Below, in pieces: positions 1-8,784 of a stretch of 64,000 nucleotides of DNA (its first letter is position 1; the number at the start of each line of letters is the position of its first letter). The notes beneath the pieces are model-generated. The model worked only from the letters and a program-made list of their open reading frames with translations, ran no database searches and had not been told where the DNA came from. Source of the DNA: Proteiniborus sp. DW1 (lineage in GTDB: Bacteria > Bacillota > Clostridia > Tissierellales > Proteiniboraceae); assembly GCF_900095305.1 (NCBI RefSeq), contig NZ_FMDO01000007.1:186001-250000 (forward strand). Reading direction: 5' to 3'. The translations under genes and the position numbers were made by a program.

Positions 1-1265
1 TTCATATTAAGGACATTCAATTTGGAAATGAAACAGCTGTAAAAGATGGTGTTTTAACAGTAAGAAAAGAAGATATAATTGAAAAGTTAATGGAAGATAC
101 AAGAATTAAAGAGATTAAACTGGACATTGCAAGACCTGGAGAAAAGGTTAGAATAATTCCAGTAAAGGACGTTATCGAGCCAAGAGTTAAGATAGAAGGC
201 GATGGAAATGGCTTTCCTGGTGTAACAACTAAAATGGCACAATTAGGAGAAGGAAAAGTAAATATCTTATACGGAGCAGCTATTGTTACTATTGGAGATA
301 TTGTAGGCTTCCAAGAAGGTGTAATAGATATGTGGGATGAAGGAGCTAAGTGGACTCCATTTTCCAAAACTTATAACTTAGTTGTAGATATTACACCAAT
401 TGAAGGGCTTGACCCACATACACATGAAACTGTAGTTAGATCAGCTGGACTAAGAGCTGCTGAGCTTGTAGGAGAAGCAGGAAGAGAAGTAGAGCCAGAT
501 GAAGTACTAACATATGAAATTGGAAGTATGGCAGAAGAAATTGCTAAGTATCCAAATCTACCAAAGGTGCTATATGTTGAAATGCTAATTTCTCAAGGAT
601 TACTTCATGATGGATATATATATGGAGTAAACAGCCAAAAGATACTACCAACATTGTTACATCCAAATGAGGAATTAGATGGTGCAGTAATAAGTGGTAA
701 CTGTGTTGCAGCATGTGACAAGATAACTACTTACCAACACCAAAATAATTCAGTTATTTTAGACTTATATGCACAACATGGGAAAACGTTAAATTTCTTA
801 GGAGTTATATTAACTCCAGAGCTTACTACATTAGAAGGTAAGTTTAGAACTTGTGACTATACAGCTAAGCTATGTAAGATGCTAGGTGCAGACGGAGTTA
901 TAGTATCAGAAGAAGGCTACGGAAATCCGGACTCAGACCTATTGATGATTTGTAAGAGATTAGAAAATGCAGGTATAAAAACTGTTCTAATTACTGATGA
1001 ATGTTCTGGCTGGGATGGAATGTCTCAACCATTAGCAGATACAGCTAAAGAAGCAGTAGCAGTAGTATCTGGAGGAAATGTTAGCCATGTGGTTACTCTT
1101 CCACCTGCTGATAGAGTTATCGGAAATGCTGAGGCAATAGCAACTTTAGCAGGAGGCTGGGATGGCGCTTTATTAGAAGATGGAACATTAATGTGTGAAT
1201 TAAATGCAGTTATTGGTTCTACCTCAGAAATAGGCTATCACAACTGTACAGCAAAATTATACTAA
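1..1265 (+). CDS. Glycine/sarcosine/betaine reductase component B, alpha/beta precursor (GrdE/GrdG/GrdI family), 5' partial
   Basis: The reading frame is open from the left edge, so the true start lies upstream; the ATG at 90 is internal because the residues before it (HIKDIQFGNE...) are still typical of the family. These proteins form substrate-binding component B of the Stickland reductases, which with selenoprotein A reduce glycine, sarcosine or betaine to acetyl phosphate and ammonia or an amine. The precursor is cleaved at an Asn-Cys bond and the Cys becomes a pyruvoyl group; the expected site is visible as SGNCVAACDK with the Cys codon at 702-704. The gene is followed after 24 bases by the selenoprotein subunit, so the two are co-transcribed. 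I cannot tell from memory which of the three substrates is used. The family call is secure; the substrate is open. Confidence 0.93.
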   Translation, partial: HIKDIQFGNETAVKDGVLTVRKEDIIEKLMEDTRIKEIKLDIARPGEKVRIIPVKDVIEPRVKIEGDGNGFPGVTTKMAQLGEGKVNILYGAAIVTIGDIVGFQEGVIDMWDEGAKWTPFSKTYNLVVDITPIEGLDPHTHETVVRSAGLRAAELVGEAGREVEPDEVLTYEIGSMAEEIAKYPNLPKVLYVEMLISQGLLHDGYIYGVNSQKILPTLLHPNEELDGAVISGNCVAACDKITTYQHQNNSVILDLYAQHGKTLNFLGVILTPELTTLEGKFRTCDYTAKLCKMLGADGVIVSEEGYGNPDSDLLMICKRLENAGIKTVLITDECSGWDGMSQPLADTAKEAVAVVSGGNVSHVVTLPPADRVIGNAEAIATLAGGWDGALLEDGTLMCELNAVIGSTSEIGYHNCTAKLY

Positions 1266-1289
1266 TCGTATTCGAAAGGAGGATGAAAC

Positions 1290-2597
1290 ATGACAGATAA
1301 ATATAGAGTTTTATACTATGTAAATCAGTTCTTTGGACAGGTGGGCGGAGAAGATAAGGCAGGTATGGCACCTGAATATGTAGAGAAAACAGTAGGACCA
1401 GCAATGGGTCTTAATGGATTGTTAAATGGTGTAGGAGAAGTAGTAGGTACTATCATATGCGGTGATAACTATTTCAATGAAAATAAGGAAGAAGCACTAG
1501 AGTATATATTTAATGTAGTTAAAAAGGTTAATCCAGATATACTGGTTGCAGGACCAGCTTTTAATGCAGGTAGATATGGTATGGCTTGTGGAGAAATAGC
1601 AAAAGAAGTTGTAGAAAAGCTAAATATACCTGTAGTAACTGGTATGTATATTGAAAACCCAGGAGTAGATGTTTGTAAAGACAAGGCAATAGTAGTAAGT
1701 GTATCTGATTCTGCAGCAGGTATGCGTAAAGCATTAGATACTATAGCTAAGATAGTTAAGAAAATACTTAATAAAGAAGAACTAGGTCTTCCACAGGAAG
1801 AAGGCTATATCCCTCAAGGAAAGCGATTAACAGTATTTGCAGAGAAGAGAGGTTCTCAAAGAGCTGTAGAAATGCTATTAGCAAGATTGAATAATGAAGA
1901 ATTTGAAACAGAGCTTCCTATGCCTGTATTTGATATGGTTGACCCAGCACCAGCTATAAAAGATTTAAGCAAAGCAACTATAGCTTTAGTCACTAGTGGT
2001 GGTATGGTTCCACTAGGTAACCCTGATAGAATTCAATCTGCAAGTGCCCAAAAATGGGGAAAGTATGATGTTGAAAACCTAGATGAGCTTAAGGGTGAAT
2101 ACTGTACTATCCATGGCGGATTTGACCCAGTATATGCAAACGAAGTACCTGATAGAGTAGCACCTCTTGATTTATTAAAGCAATATGAGAAAGCGGGAGT
2201 TATAGGTAAAGTATTTAAATACTTCTACACAACTACTGGAACAGGTACATCTGTAGGTAACTCAGTTAAGTTTGGAACTGAAATAGGAAAAGAGTTAAAA
2301 GAAGCCGGAGTAGATGGTGTTATATTAACTTCCACCTGAGGCACTTGTACTCGTTGCGGTGCAACGATGGTAAAAGAAATAGAAAGATATGGTATACCAA
2401 TAGTTCATATGGCTACTATTACAACAATATCTGAATCAGTAGGAGCAAATAGAATAGTACCTACTGTAGCTATTCCACACCCGGTTGGAGACCCAAGCCT
2501 TACACCAGATAATGAGTTAGAGTTGAGACGCAATCTAGTTAAGAAAGCATTAGGTGCTTTAGCAACAGAGGTTACAGAAGCAACTCAATTTGAATAA
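1290..2597 (+). CDS. Glycine/sarcosine/betaine/D-proline reductase family selenoprotein B (GrdB/GrdF/GrdH), UGA read as selenocysteine
   Basis: This 435-residue selenoprotein is the partner of the pyruvoyl subunit just upstream. The frame has one internal TGA at 2337-2339 (residue 350), giving TSTUGTCTRCGATM, the conserved selenocysteine context of GrdB-type proteins. The same frame continues for 85 conserved codons to TAA at 2597. A 7-bp hairpin with a GGU loop starts 14 bases after the UGA and fits a bacterial SECIS. The ATG at 1290 is preceded by a perfect AAAGGAGG. Conventional gene calling would split this into two ORFs (1290-2339 and 2367-2597). The assignment to GrdB (glycine), GrdF (sarcosine) or GrdH (betaine) is not resolved. 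The SelA, SelB, SelC and SelD machinery must be encoded elsewhere. Confidence 0.95.
2337..2367 (+). promoter_or_regulatory. Selenocysteine UGA with SECIS-like hairpin
   Basis: The recoded UGA (2337-2339) is followed by a hairpin with 5' arm 2351-2357, GGU loop 2358-2360 and 3' arm 2361-2367, all seven pairs canonical. Position and size match bacterial SECIS elements, which SelB binds to deliver Sec-tRNA. The hairpin lies in coding sequence and also encodes the conserved CTRCGA motif. Confidence 0.8.
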
Positions 2598-2612
2598 AAC
2601 TTTAGTGTATCT

Positions 2613-2648
2613 TTGCATTTGGACCTCAGTATTGGGGTTCAAATGCAA
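2613..2648 (+). terminator. Hairpin after the reductase operon, possible weak terminator
   Basis: A 9-bp inverted repeat (2613-2621 with 2640-2648) with further partial pairing inside lies 15 bases after the selenoprotein stop. No long U tract follows at once, so this may be a weak terminator or an RNA 3'-end stabiliser. Confidence 0.45.
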
Positions 2649-2707
2649 TAACTAAAAATTTTGAGTAGAACCAGGCTTGACTTATACTAAATAGGGGGTG
2701 GGTTCTT

Positions 2708-3784
2708 ATGAATAATCAGACTGTGAGCATGAAAAAAGTATTTGCTTTTGCAGGTGCATTTATAGCATTTCTAATAGGTTCAGGATTTGCTACTGGACAA
2801 GAAATAATGCAATATTTTGCCTCTTATGGACATATGGGTATTGCAGGTGCAATAGTTATGTTTGTATTGTTTCTGTATGTTGGAGTTAGTTTTATAACAG
2901 TAGGACAGAAACATAAGTTTCCAAAAGGAAGTGACATTTACACATATTACTGTGGTAAAACCATAGGAAAGTTTTATGATTACTTTTCAGTAATTTTTAT
3001 TTATATGTCATTTGTAGTAATGATTGCAGGAGCTGGTGCTACATTAAATCAACAATATGGACTACCTGTTGCTGTTGGCGGTATCATTATGGGCATACTT
3101 GCAGGGGGAACAGTTATTTTCGGACTAGGCAAGATAGTTGATGTAATAGGGAAAATTGGTCCGGTAATAGTTGTATTATCAATATTATTAGGTCTCTCTG
3201 CTATCATTATAAACCCTGGAGGATTAAGTAATGCAAATGAGGTTATACCTACTTTAGAATTAATGAAGGCATCTACTAACTGGTTGTTTGCAGCAGGTTC
3301 CTATGTTGGCTTCTGTATGCTTTGGTTAGCATCCTTTATGTCTTCTATGGGAGCAACAGCAAATAGCAAAAAAGAAGCTGCTCTTGGTGCAGTTTTTGGA
3401 GCAATAGCTTTTTCTATAGCTGTTATAATTGTTGCATTAGGACTTATGGCGAACATTGAACAAGTTGCAGGGTCTATGATTCCATCATTGATTTTAGCAG
3501 CCAATATACATCCAGCTATAGCTGTATTGTTTTCATTAACAGTTGTAGCAGGTATTTATACTACAGCAGTACCACTGCTTTGGACAGCTTCGTCCAGAAT
3601 TGCAGATGAAAAGAGTAGTAAATTTAAAATTATTACTATTGTTTTGGCAGTCATAGGAGTTTTTATTGGATTAAAAGTACCATTTGATAGATTAGTTAAT
3701 ATTATTTATGTAATCAATGGATATGTAGGTATTCTATTATTAGTGCTGATGGTAATTAAGAGTATTAGAAATAAAACTTTTTAA
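2708..3784 (+). CDS. YkvI-type polytopic membrane protein, probable transporter
   Basis: This 358-residue protein has about ten hydrophobic segments and begins with the GSGFATGQEIMQYF motif, which I associate with the YkvI family (COG3949) of the APC/sodium-symporter fold. It sits in the cytoplasmic membrane; no substrate is established for the family to my knowledge. The start ATG follows GGGGGTGGG. It lies 110 bases after the reductase selenoprotein in the same direction, with only a weak hairpin between. Uptake of a reductase substrate such as glycine, sarcosine or betaine is therefore possible, but that is inference from position alone. The length is normal for the family and I see no frame damage. 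Confidence 0.75.
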   Translation: MNNQTVSMKKVFAFAGAFIAFLIGSGFATGQEIMQYFASYGHMGIAGAIVMFVLFLYVGVSFITVGQKHKFPKGSDIYTYYCGKTIGKFYDYFSVIFIYMSFVVMIAGAGATLNQQYGLPVAVGGIIMGILAGGTVIFGLGKIVDVIGKIGPVIVVLSILLGLSAIIINPGGLSNANEVIPTLELMKASTNWLFAAGSYVGFCMLWLASFMSSMGATANSKKEAALGAVFGAIAFSIAVIIVALGLMANIEQVAGSMIPSLILAANIHPAIAVLFSLTVVAGIYTTAVPLLWTASSRIADEKSSKFKIITIVLAVIGVFIGLKVPFDRLVNIIYVINGYVGILLLVLMVIKSIRNKTF

Positions 3785-4284
3785 TCATTAGATATCCAGA
3801 AATATGAAAAAGATATGATTCATAACTACTGATATTAAAGGACAAACAGTATTTAAGGTTATAATTTAATCTTAAAATAAATTGTAAATTTTAACTTGTC
3901 AATTAATGAGTATTGAAAATTTTAATTTACTAGTTAATGAGTATTGAAAAATTTAATTTGTTAATTTAGGATTTCTTGAATAATATTATTAATAACAGAA
4001 GTAACTAATGGAATTTTAGCTATGATTAGTCTTTTCATGCTGGGTTAAGATTAATCTACACACTATTAATAGTAAAGGGTGATAAGAATATCATCCTTCT
4101 GCTGTACAAGAGGACGATTCTTCTGTGTCTTAAATACTGACACAGAAGAATCGTCCTTTTTCATTTGCCATCTATTTTTCAGATAAAATAGATTAAATTC
4201 CTTATGACTATATGTTATTATTATATTATAGGTTATTTTGTCGAAGAATGTATGAATATGGAATATGATCCAGAGGTGAAATAA
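3785..4284. other. 500-bp AT-rich intergenic region with tandem repeat and long hairpin
   Basis: No convincing gene is present. It holds two copies of a 31-bp direct repeat (about 3903-3961, copies starting TTAATGAGTATTG at 3903 and 3934) and a very stable hairpin at 4111-4157. A short inverted repeat (GGTGATA ... TATCATCC, about 4078-4096) lies just before the hairpin. No known riboswitch or T-box motif was recognised. Confidence 0.6.
4111..4162 (+). terminator. Strong intrinsic terminator or attenuator hairpin
   Basis: A perfect 19-bp stem (4111-4129 with 4139-4157), 9-base loop and five Ts. It is unusually long for a terminator. It lies 327 bases after the YkvI-type gene and 123 bases before the kinase gene, so it either ends the upstream transcript late or attenuates the kinase operon. 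Confidence 0.8.
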
Positions 4285-5886
4285 ATGATACATAAAAAAC
4301 ATATGGGAGTTTTTATGTTAATCTTCATAATAATTTTATTACCTACTATAACTTATGCCATAAATGAAGAAAGCTTAGAAGGTAGAGTAATTAGAATTGG
4401 CGGTGATAACAATTATCCACCCTATGAGTTTATAGACCAAAGCGGTAGCTATAGAGGCTTTAATGTAGACATTATGAGAGCAGTAGCAATTGAACTAGGT
4501 ATAGACATAGAGTTAATTCCAATGAGCTGGGGAACTGCACTTTACTCTCTCAAACATGGAGAAATAGATGCTATTCAAGGAATTACACGAACTAGCTCAA
4601 GGGAAGAGATATATGATTTTACTGAAGCATTAGTCACAAATTCTCAAAATATTTTTGTTATGAAGAACACAACCCATATAGCTGGATTAGAAGATTTATC
4701 GGGAGTTAAGGTTGCAATTCAGACAGGAGATGTGACAGATGAGATACTTGCTAAGGTACCTGATATAATCTTGATAGAAAAGGAAAATCAAGCAGAGGCA
4801 TTAGATGCTTTATTAAATGGCGAAGTAGAAGCTTATATGGGTAATAGATTAACAGGGATTTATTACATTCAAAAAAGAGGTTTGACAGAAGATGTAAAAA
4901 TAGTTGGAGTGCCTATGTATGTTACCCAGTATTCTTCAGCTGTCCAAAAGGGAAACAAAGAAATATTGGATTTATTAGATAAGGGAATAGAAGCTATAAA
5001 GAAAAATGGGACTTATGACAAAATTTACAAGAAGTGGTTTGGAGAGGAGATATTAGAACCTGGTATAAGATGGCAAAGGTTATTATATATATCCCTAGCA
5101 ATCATACTAATAGCCTTGATAGCTATTGTAATCATAATTATCTTGAATAGAAGCTTAAAAAGAGAAGTTGAAAATAGAACAAATGAAATAAAAAGATTAT
5201 ATGATATGGCAATGCATGACGATAAAATGAAAGCACTAGGTGAACTGTCTGCAGGAGTTGCTCATGAACTAAGAAATCCTCTGACATCTATAAAAGCATT
5301 TATAGACATGCTACCTTCTAAAATAAACAACCCAGAATTTGTGGAGGAACTTGTTAAGATAGTACCCAAGGAAATAAACAGACTTAATAGTCTAGTAAGC
5401 ACTCTTTTAGATTATGCTAAGCCAAAAGCTTCTGTTCCTCAGAAAAACATTCTAAAGTATGTACTTTCTGATATAATTATATTATTAAAACAGAAAATGA
5501 ACGAAAAAAATATTAGAATAATAGAAAGTGGAACAGACATAGAGGTATGGGCAGATACATCACAGCTTAAGCAGATAATGATAAATATACTTCTAAACAG
5601 TATAGAGGCAATAGAAAAAAATGGGGTAATATCAATAACTGGTAGCACAGATGATAAAAGTGCTATAATTACTATAACGGACAATGGATGTGGGATTTCA
5701 CAAGGTGTATTAAATAAGGTATTTGATCCTTTTTTCACATCAAAAAAATATGGATATGGAATAGGGCTATCTATAACACATCAACTTATAAAGGAGAACA
5801 AGGGACAAATTGTAATAGACAGTATAGAAGGAGTAGGAACAAGCATTACTATTAGCTTGCCTATTGCTACACTGGCTATAGAATAA
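4285..5886 (+). CDS. Sensor histidine kinase with periplasmic SBP_bac_3 domain
   Basis: This 533-residue protein has an N-terminal signal (1-25) and an extracytoplasmic amino-acid-type solute-binding domain (about 33-255, with NNYPPYEF, GITRTSSRE and a YDKIYKKWFG end). A single membrane helix follows (about 268-290), then a kinase core with H-box HELRNPLTSIK, N-box NILLNSIEAI, G1 DNGCG and G2 YGYGIGL. The kinase half is NtrB/ZraS-like. The binding domain probably senses an amino acid or related ligand and drives autophosphorylation of the His. The ATG follows AGAGGTGA. The response regulator starts 26 bases downstream, forming a two-component pair. The regulated target is probably the liv-type operon after it. 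The ligand is unknown. Confidence 0.92.
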   Translation: MIHKKHMGVFMLIFIIILLPTITYAINEESLEGRVIRIGGDNNYPPYEFIDQSGSYRGFNVDIMRAVAIELGIDIELIPMSWGTALYSLKHGEIDAIQGITRTSSREEIYDFTEALVTNSQNIFVMKNTTHIAGLEDLSGVKVAIQTGDVTDEILAKVPDIILIEKENQAEALDALLNGEVEAYMGNRLTGIYYIQKRGLTEDVKIVGVPMYVTQYSSAVQKGNKEILDLLDKGIEAIKKNGTYDKIYKKWFGEEILEPGIRWQRLLYISLAIILIALIAIVIIIILNRSLKREVENRTNEIKRLYDMAMHDDKMKALGELSAGVAHELRNPLTSIKAFIDMLPSKINNPEFVEELVKIVPKEINRLNSLVSTLLDYAKPKASVPQKNILKYVLSDIIILLKQKMNEKNIRIIESGTDIEVWADTSQLKQIMINILLNSIEAIEKNGVISITGSTDDKSAIITITDNGCGISQGVLNKVFDPFFTSKKYGYGIGLSITHQLIKENKGQIVIDSIEGVGTSITISLPIATLAIE

Positions 5887-5912
5887 TACATGTAAAATAG
5901 AAAGGTGATAAA

Positions 5913-7274
5913 ATGTACAATATATTAGTAATTGATGATGAACTTGCTATATTAACAGCGCTAAAGTTTGCTCTTGAAGATAGCTTTAATGTCTATTGTA
6001 CACCTAGTGTTCCAGAAGGCTTAGAGCTGTTAAGTAATAAGGATATAGATTTAGTGCTGTTAGATCAATATTTAGGAGAATATTCTGGTCTTGAAGTGTT
6101 ACAAACTATAAAAAACCAAAAACCTGGCACTTTAGTTATAGCTATGACAGCCTATGGAAGCATAGAAAATTCTATAGAAGCTATTCAAAGAGGTGCCTAT
6201 TATTATATCACAAAACCTTTGGACATAAATGGCTTAAAGATTCTAATAAACAAGGCTTTAGATTATAAAAATCTTTCTAATAGGGTAGAAGATTTAACGA
6301 AGCAAATAAATCATAAGCTAGGATTAGATAATATTGTAGCTTCTAGCAAGGCCATGGATGAGGTCTTTAAAATAATTGAGAGAGTCAAAGATTTAGACAT
6401 AAATGTATTAGTAACAGGTGAAAGTGGAACTGGAAAAGAGCTTATAGCTAGAGCTATACATAATTCAAGTAAGAGAGCCAGCGAAGCTCTAGAGATAATT
6501 AACTGTGCAGCGATTCCCTACAATCTTTTAGAAAGTGAGCTTTTTGGATATGAAAAAGGAGCTTTTACAGGCGCAAATCAACGCTATAAGGGTAAATTTG
6601 AACTGGCACATAAGGGAACTATTTTTCTGGATGAAATAGGAGAAATGGATATTCAGCTACAGGCAAAGCTACTTAGAGTAATACAAGAAAAGACAATTAC
6701 ACCTTTAGGTAGTGAAAAGTCAATTCCTGTTGACTTTAGATTAATTGCTGCTACTAACAAGAATTTAGCTGAAGAAGTAAAAAAAGGGAGATTTAGAGAG
6801 GATTTATTTTTTAGGTTAAATGTAATAAGCATAAATACTCCTCCATTGAGAGAGAGAAAAGAAGATATACCAGCCTTAGCAAAATATTTTATGAAAAAAT
6901 ATAGCGATGCCTTTAACAAGGAAGTATCAGGGATTTCAAAAAGTGCTATAGTAGTTTTAGAAAAGCACACTTATCCTGGAAATGTAAGGGAATTAGAAAA
7001 TATAATTGAAAGAGCTGTAGCATTAACAAATAACGATATAATAGATATTAGCGATTTACCAAAGGAAGTAGTAGGAAGTGTTGACTTAGGCCAGTCAAAT
7101 GAGCTGGTACCAATATATGTAGGAGATAGCTTGATAGAGGCAGAAAGAAAACTAATCCTAGCTACTCTAAAATACCATAATGGTAATAAAAGAAAAACAG
7201 CTAAGACTTTAGGTATGAGCGAGAGACACCTATATACGAAGATAAAGGATTATAACTTAGAGGAAGAATCGTAG
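5913..7274 (+). CDS. NtrC-family sigma54-dependent response regulator
   Basis: This 453-residue activator has an N-terminal receiver (IDDE acidic pair, phospho-acceptor Asp in LVLLDQYLG, TAY and KP switch residues). A central AAA+ domain follows with Walker A GESGTGKE, the sigma54-contacting GAFTGA loop, Walker B FLDEIGEMD and an arginine-finger region FREDLFFRLN. The C-terminal Fis-type helix-turn-helix includes NKRKTAKTLGMSERHLYTKI. It pairs with the upstream kinase (RBS AAAGGTGA). The intact GAFTGA predicts activation of a sigma54 promoter, and one lies 200 bases downstream before the liv-type genes. Two dyads overlapping its own stop codon may be its enhancer sites. Length is normal. Confidence 0.95.
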   Translation: MYNILVIDDELAILTALKFALEDSFNVYCTPSVPEGLELLSNKDIDLVLLDQYLGEYSGLEVLQTIKNQKPGTLVIAMTAYGSIENSIEAIQRGAYYYITKPLDINGLKILINKALDYKNLSNRVEDLTKQINHKLGLDNIVASSKAMDEVFKIIERVKDLDINVLVTGESGTGKELIARAIHNSSKRASEALEIINCAAIPYNLLESELFGYEKGAFTGANQRYKGKFELAHKGTIFLDEIGEMDIQLQAKLLRVIQEKTITPLGSEKSIPVDFRLIAATNKNLAEEVKKGRFREDLFFRLNVISINTPPLRERKEDIPALAKYFMKKYSDAFNKEVSGISKSAIVVLEKHTYPGNVRELENIIERAVALTNNDIIDISDLPKEVVGSVDLGQSNELVPIYVGDSLIEAERKLILATLKYHNGNKRKTAKTLGMSERHLYTKIKDYNLEEES

Positions 7275-7310
7275 TATGAAGTTATTTCATACTATGAAAT
7301 AACTTCATAC
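7274..7310. promoter_or_regulatory. Two adjacent dyads forming a perfect 37-bp palindrome, candidate enhancer (UAS) for the NtrC-type regulator
   Basis: Positions 7274-7291 and 7293-7310 are exact inverse complements around a single base. Each half is itself a dyad of the form TATGAA-N5-TTCATA, with centres 18 bp apart. The site starts in the regulator's stop codon, ends 166 bp upstream of the -24 element and is separated from it by a terminator. This spacing and doubled dyad design suit binding of activator dimers. Binding by this regulator is inference. Confidence 0.6.
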
Positions 7311-7343
7311 AAAATAAGGATAAAATATTCTAATCTTTTATTT

Positions 7344-7366
7344 AGACCCAAATGGGTCTTTTTTAT
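7344..7366 (+). terminator. Intrinsic terminator of the two-component operon
   Basis: A 7-bp AGACCCA/TGGGTCT stem with AA loop, followed by a run of Ts. It ends the kinase-regulator transcript and insulates it from the liv-type operon. Confidence 0.88.
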
Positions 7367-7475
7367 TTTCTTTTTATTTTCTTTTTACAAGCCCACATTG
7401 TTAAAGCGTGTAAACCACTAGAATTAGACTATTGAGTGATAAAAATATCAATAATTATATTGTCCTTCTAAAGAC

Positions 7476-7491
7476 TTGGCACGGAAATTGT
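7476..7491 (+). promoter_or_regulatory. Sigma54 (-24/-12) promoter of the liv-type operon
   Basis: TTGGCACG-N4-TTGT matches the sigma54 consensus TTGGCACG-N4-TTGC except for T at the last position. The GG (7478-7479) and the TG doublet (7489-7490) have the required spacing. It lies 95 bases before the binding-protein start, just downstream of a gene for a GAFTGA-containing activator. Together these give strong support for sigma54 control. Confidence 0.85.
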
Positions 7492-7586
7492 ATATATAAG
7501 AGTTAGCAAGAGAAGCTTTTATGGAAACAAGGAAAACGATTCCAAAGCAAAAAATACTAATAAAAAATTAAAGGGAGGATATTGAC

Positions 7587-8720
7587 ATGAAAAAGAAAGG
7601 TATATTAGCAGCAGTATTAGTATTAACTATGGTATTTTTAACAGCATGTGGAGGCTCAGATTCAGCAAATTCATCTAAAATATATATAGCTTCTGCAAAC
7701 CCTATGACTGGAGATTCAGCTCAATTTGGTGACATGAAGGTTAAAGCAATTCAGTTAGCAATTGACGAAGTCAATGCAGCAGGTGGAATTAATGGTAAAC
7801 AAGTAGAACTAATAGTTGGTGATGATACAGGTAATCCAAAAGAGGCTCCAAACGTAGCACAAAAATTTGCTGCAGATGATAAAATACTTGCAGTAATAGG
7901 TCACTGGAACAGTTCATGTACACTAGCAGCAAGAGGTATTTATGAAGCAGTACAAATGCCAGTTATAACAGATTCAGTTAACAAAGCTATAACAGATGGA
8001 ACGACTCCTCATATGTTCCGTATCTCATTAACAGATACAACTCAAGCTAAAAACCTTGCACAATATGCATATAATAAACTAGGTAAAAGAAATGCAGCTA
8101 TACTGTTTACAGCAAACGATTTTGGTACAGGCTTGAAAAACGATTTCACAGAAGAATTTACAAGATTAGGTGGAAAAATAGTAGCATCCGAAACATATTT
8201 TGAAGGACAATCTAAAGACTTTAGTCCACAGCTTACAAAGATAAAAGGACAAAATCCTGATGTGTTATTCGTGCCAGGATATTATGTTGAAACAGCATTA
8301 ATAGCACAACAAGCTAAGTCACTTGGTCTTAATATAGAAATGATAGGTACAGAAGGAATAAGTTCTGATGAACTTGTAAAGTTAGGAGGAGAAGCAGTAG
8401 AAGGCATTAAATTTGCAGCATTCTTCCATCCAGACATAGAATTCCCAGGAACAAAGGAATTCGTAGAAGCATTTAGATCTAAGTACAACAAAGAACCTGA
8501 CAACTACTCAGCCTTAGCATACGACTCAGCAAAACTTATCTTAGAAGGAATGAAGCAAAACGGTGCAACTAGAGAAGGAATAACAAAATATCTAAATGAA
8601 GTAAAGGACTTCCCAGGAGTTGCAGGTCCTATATCCTTTGAAAATAATGATGTAACTAGAGGTATAATCATATTAACTGTTAAAGATGGTAAGATAGTAC
8701 CAGCAGATGTTCAGTTATAA
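7587..8720 (+). CDS. livK: ABC transporter substrate-binding lipoprotein, branched-chain amino acid (LivK/LivJ) type
   Basis: This 377-residue protein has a lipoprotein signal (lipobox LTAC, Cys at residue 21) and a type I periplasmic-binding fold of the Leu/Ile/Val family. Typical motifs are NPMTGDSAQFGDM, INGKQVELIVGDDTGNP, GHWNSSCTLAA and YDSAKLILEGM. It should be tethered outside the membrane and deliver ligand to the LivHM permease. It is the first gene of a five-gene import operon behind a sigma54 promoter; the ATG follows AAAGGGAGG. Family members also bind other amino acids, amides or urea, so leucine/isoleucine/valine is only the default guess. Confidence 0.9.
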   Translation: MKKKGILAAVLVLTMVFLTACGGSDSANSSKIYIASANPMTGDSAQFGDMKVKAIQLAIDEVNAAGGINGKQVELIVGDDTGNPKEAPNVAQKFAADDKILAVIGHWNSSCTLAARGIYEAVQMPVITDSVNKAITDGTTPHMFRISLTDTTQAKNLAQYAYNKLGKRNAAILFTANDFGTGLKNDFTEEFTRLGGKIVASETYFEGQSKDFSPQLTKIKGQNPDVLFVPGYYVETALIAQQAKSLGLNIEMIGTEGISSDELVKLGGEAVEGIKFAAFFHPDIEFPGTKEFVEAFRSKYNKEPDNYSALAYDSAKLILEGMKQNGATREGITKYLNEVKDFPGVAGPISFENNDVTRGIIILTVKDGKIVPADVQL

Positions 8721-8784
8721 AATCAAACTATAATAGGTGGGGCACAGGCCTCACCTATATTATCAAAAGAGGAAGGTGATAGAT

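Noticed and set aside
2367-2597. Separate 76-residue protein after the first reductase ORF
   Set aside because: It is the in-frame continuation of the selenoprotein after the UGA, with conserved GrdB C-terminal motifs.
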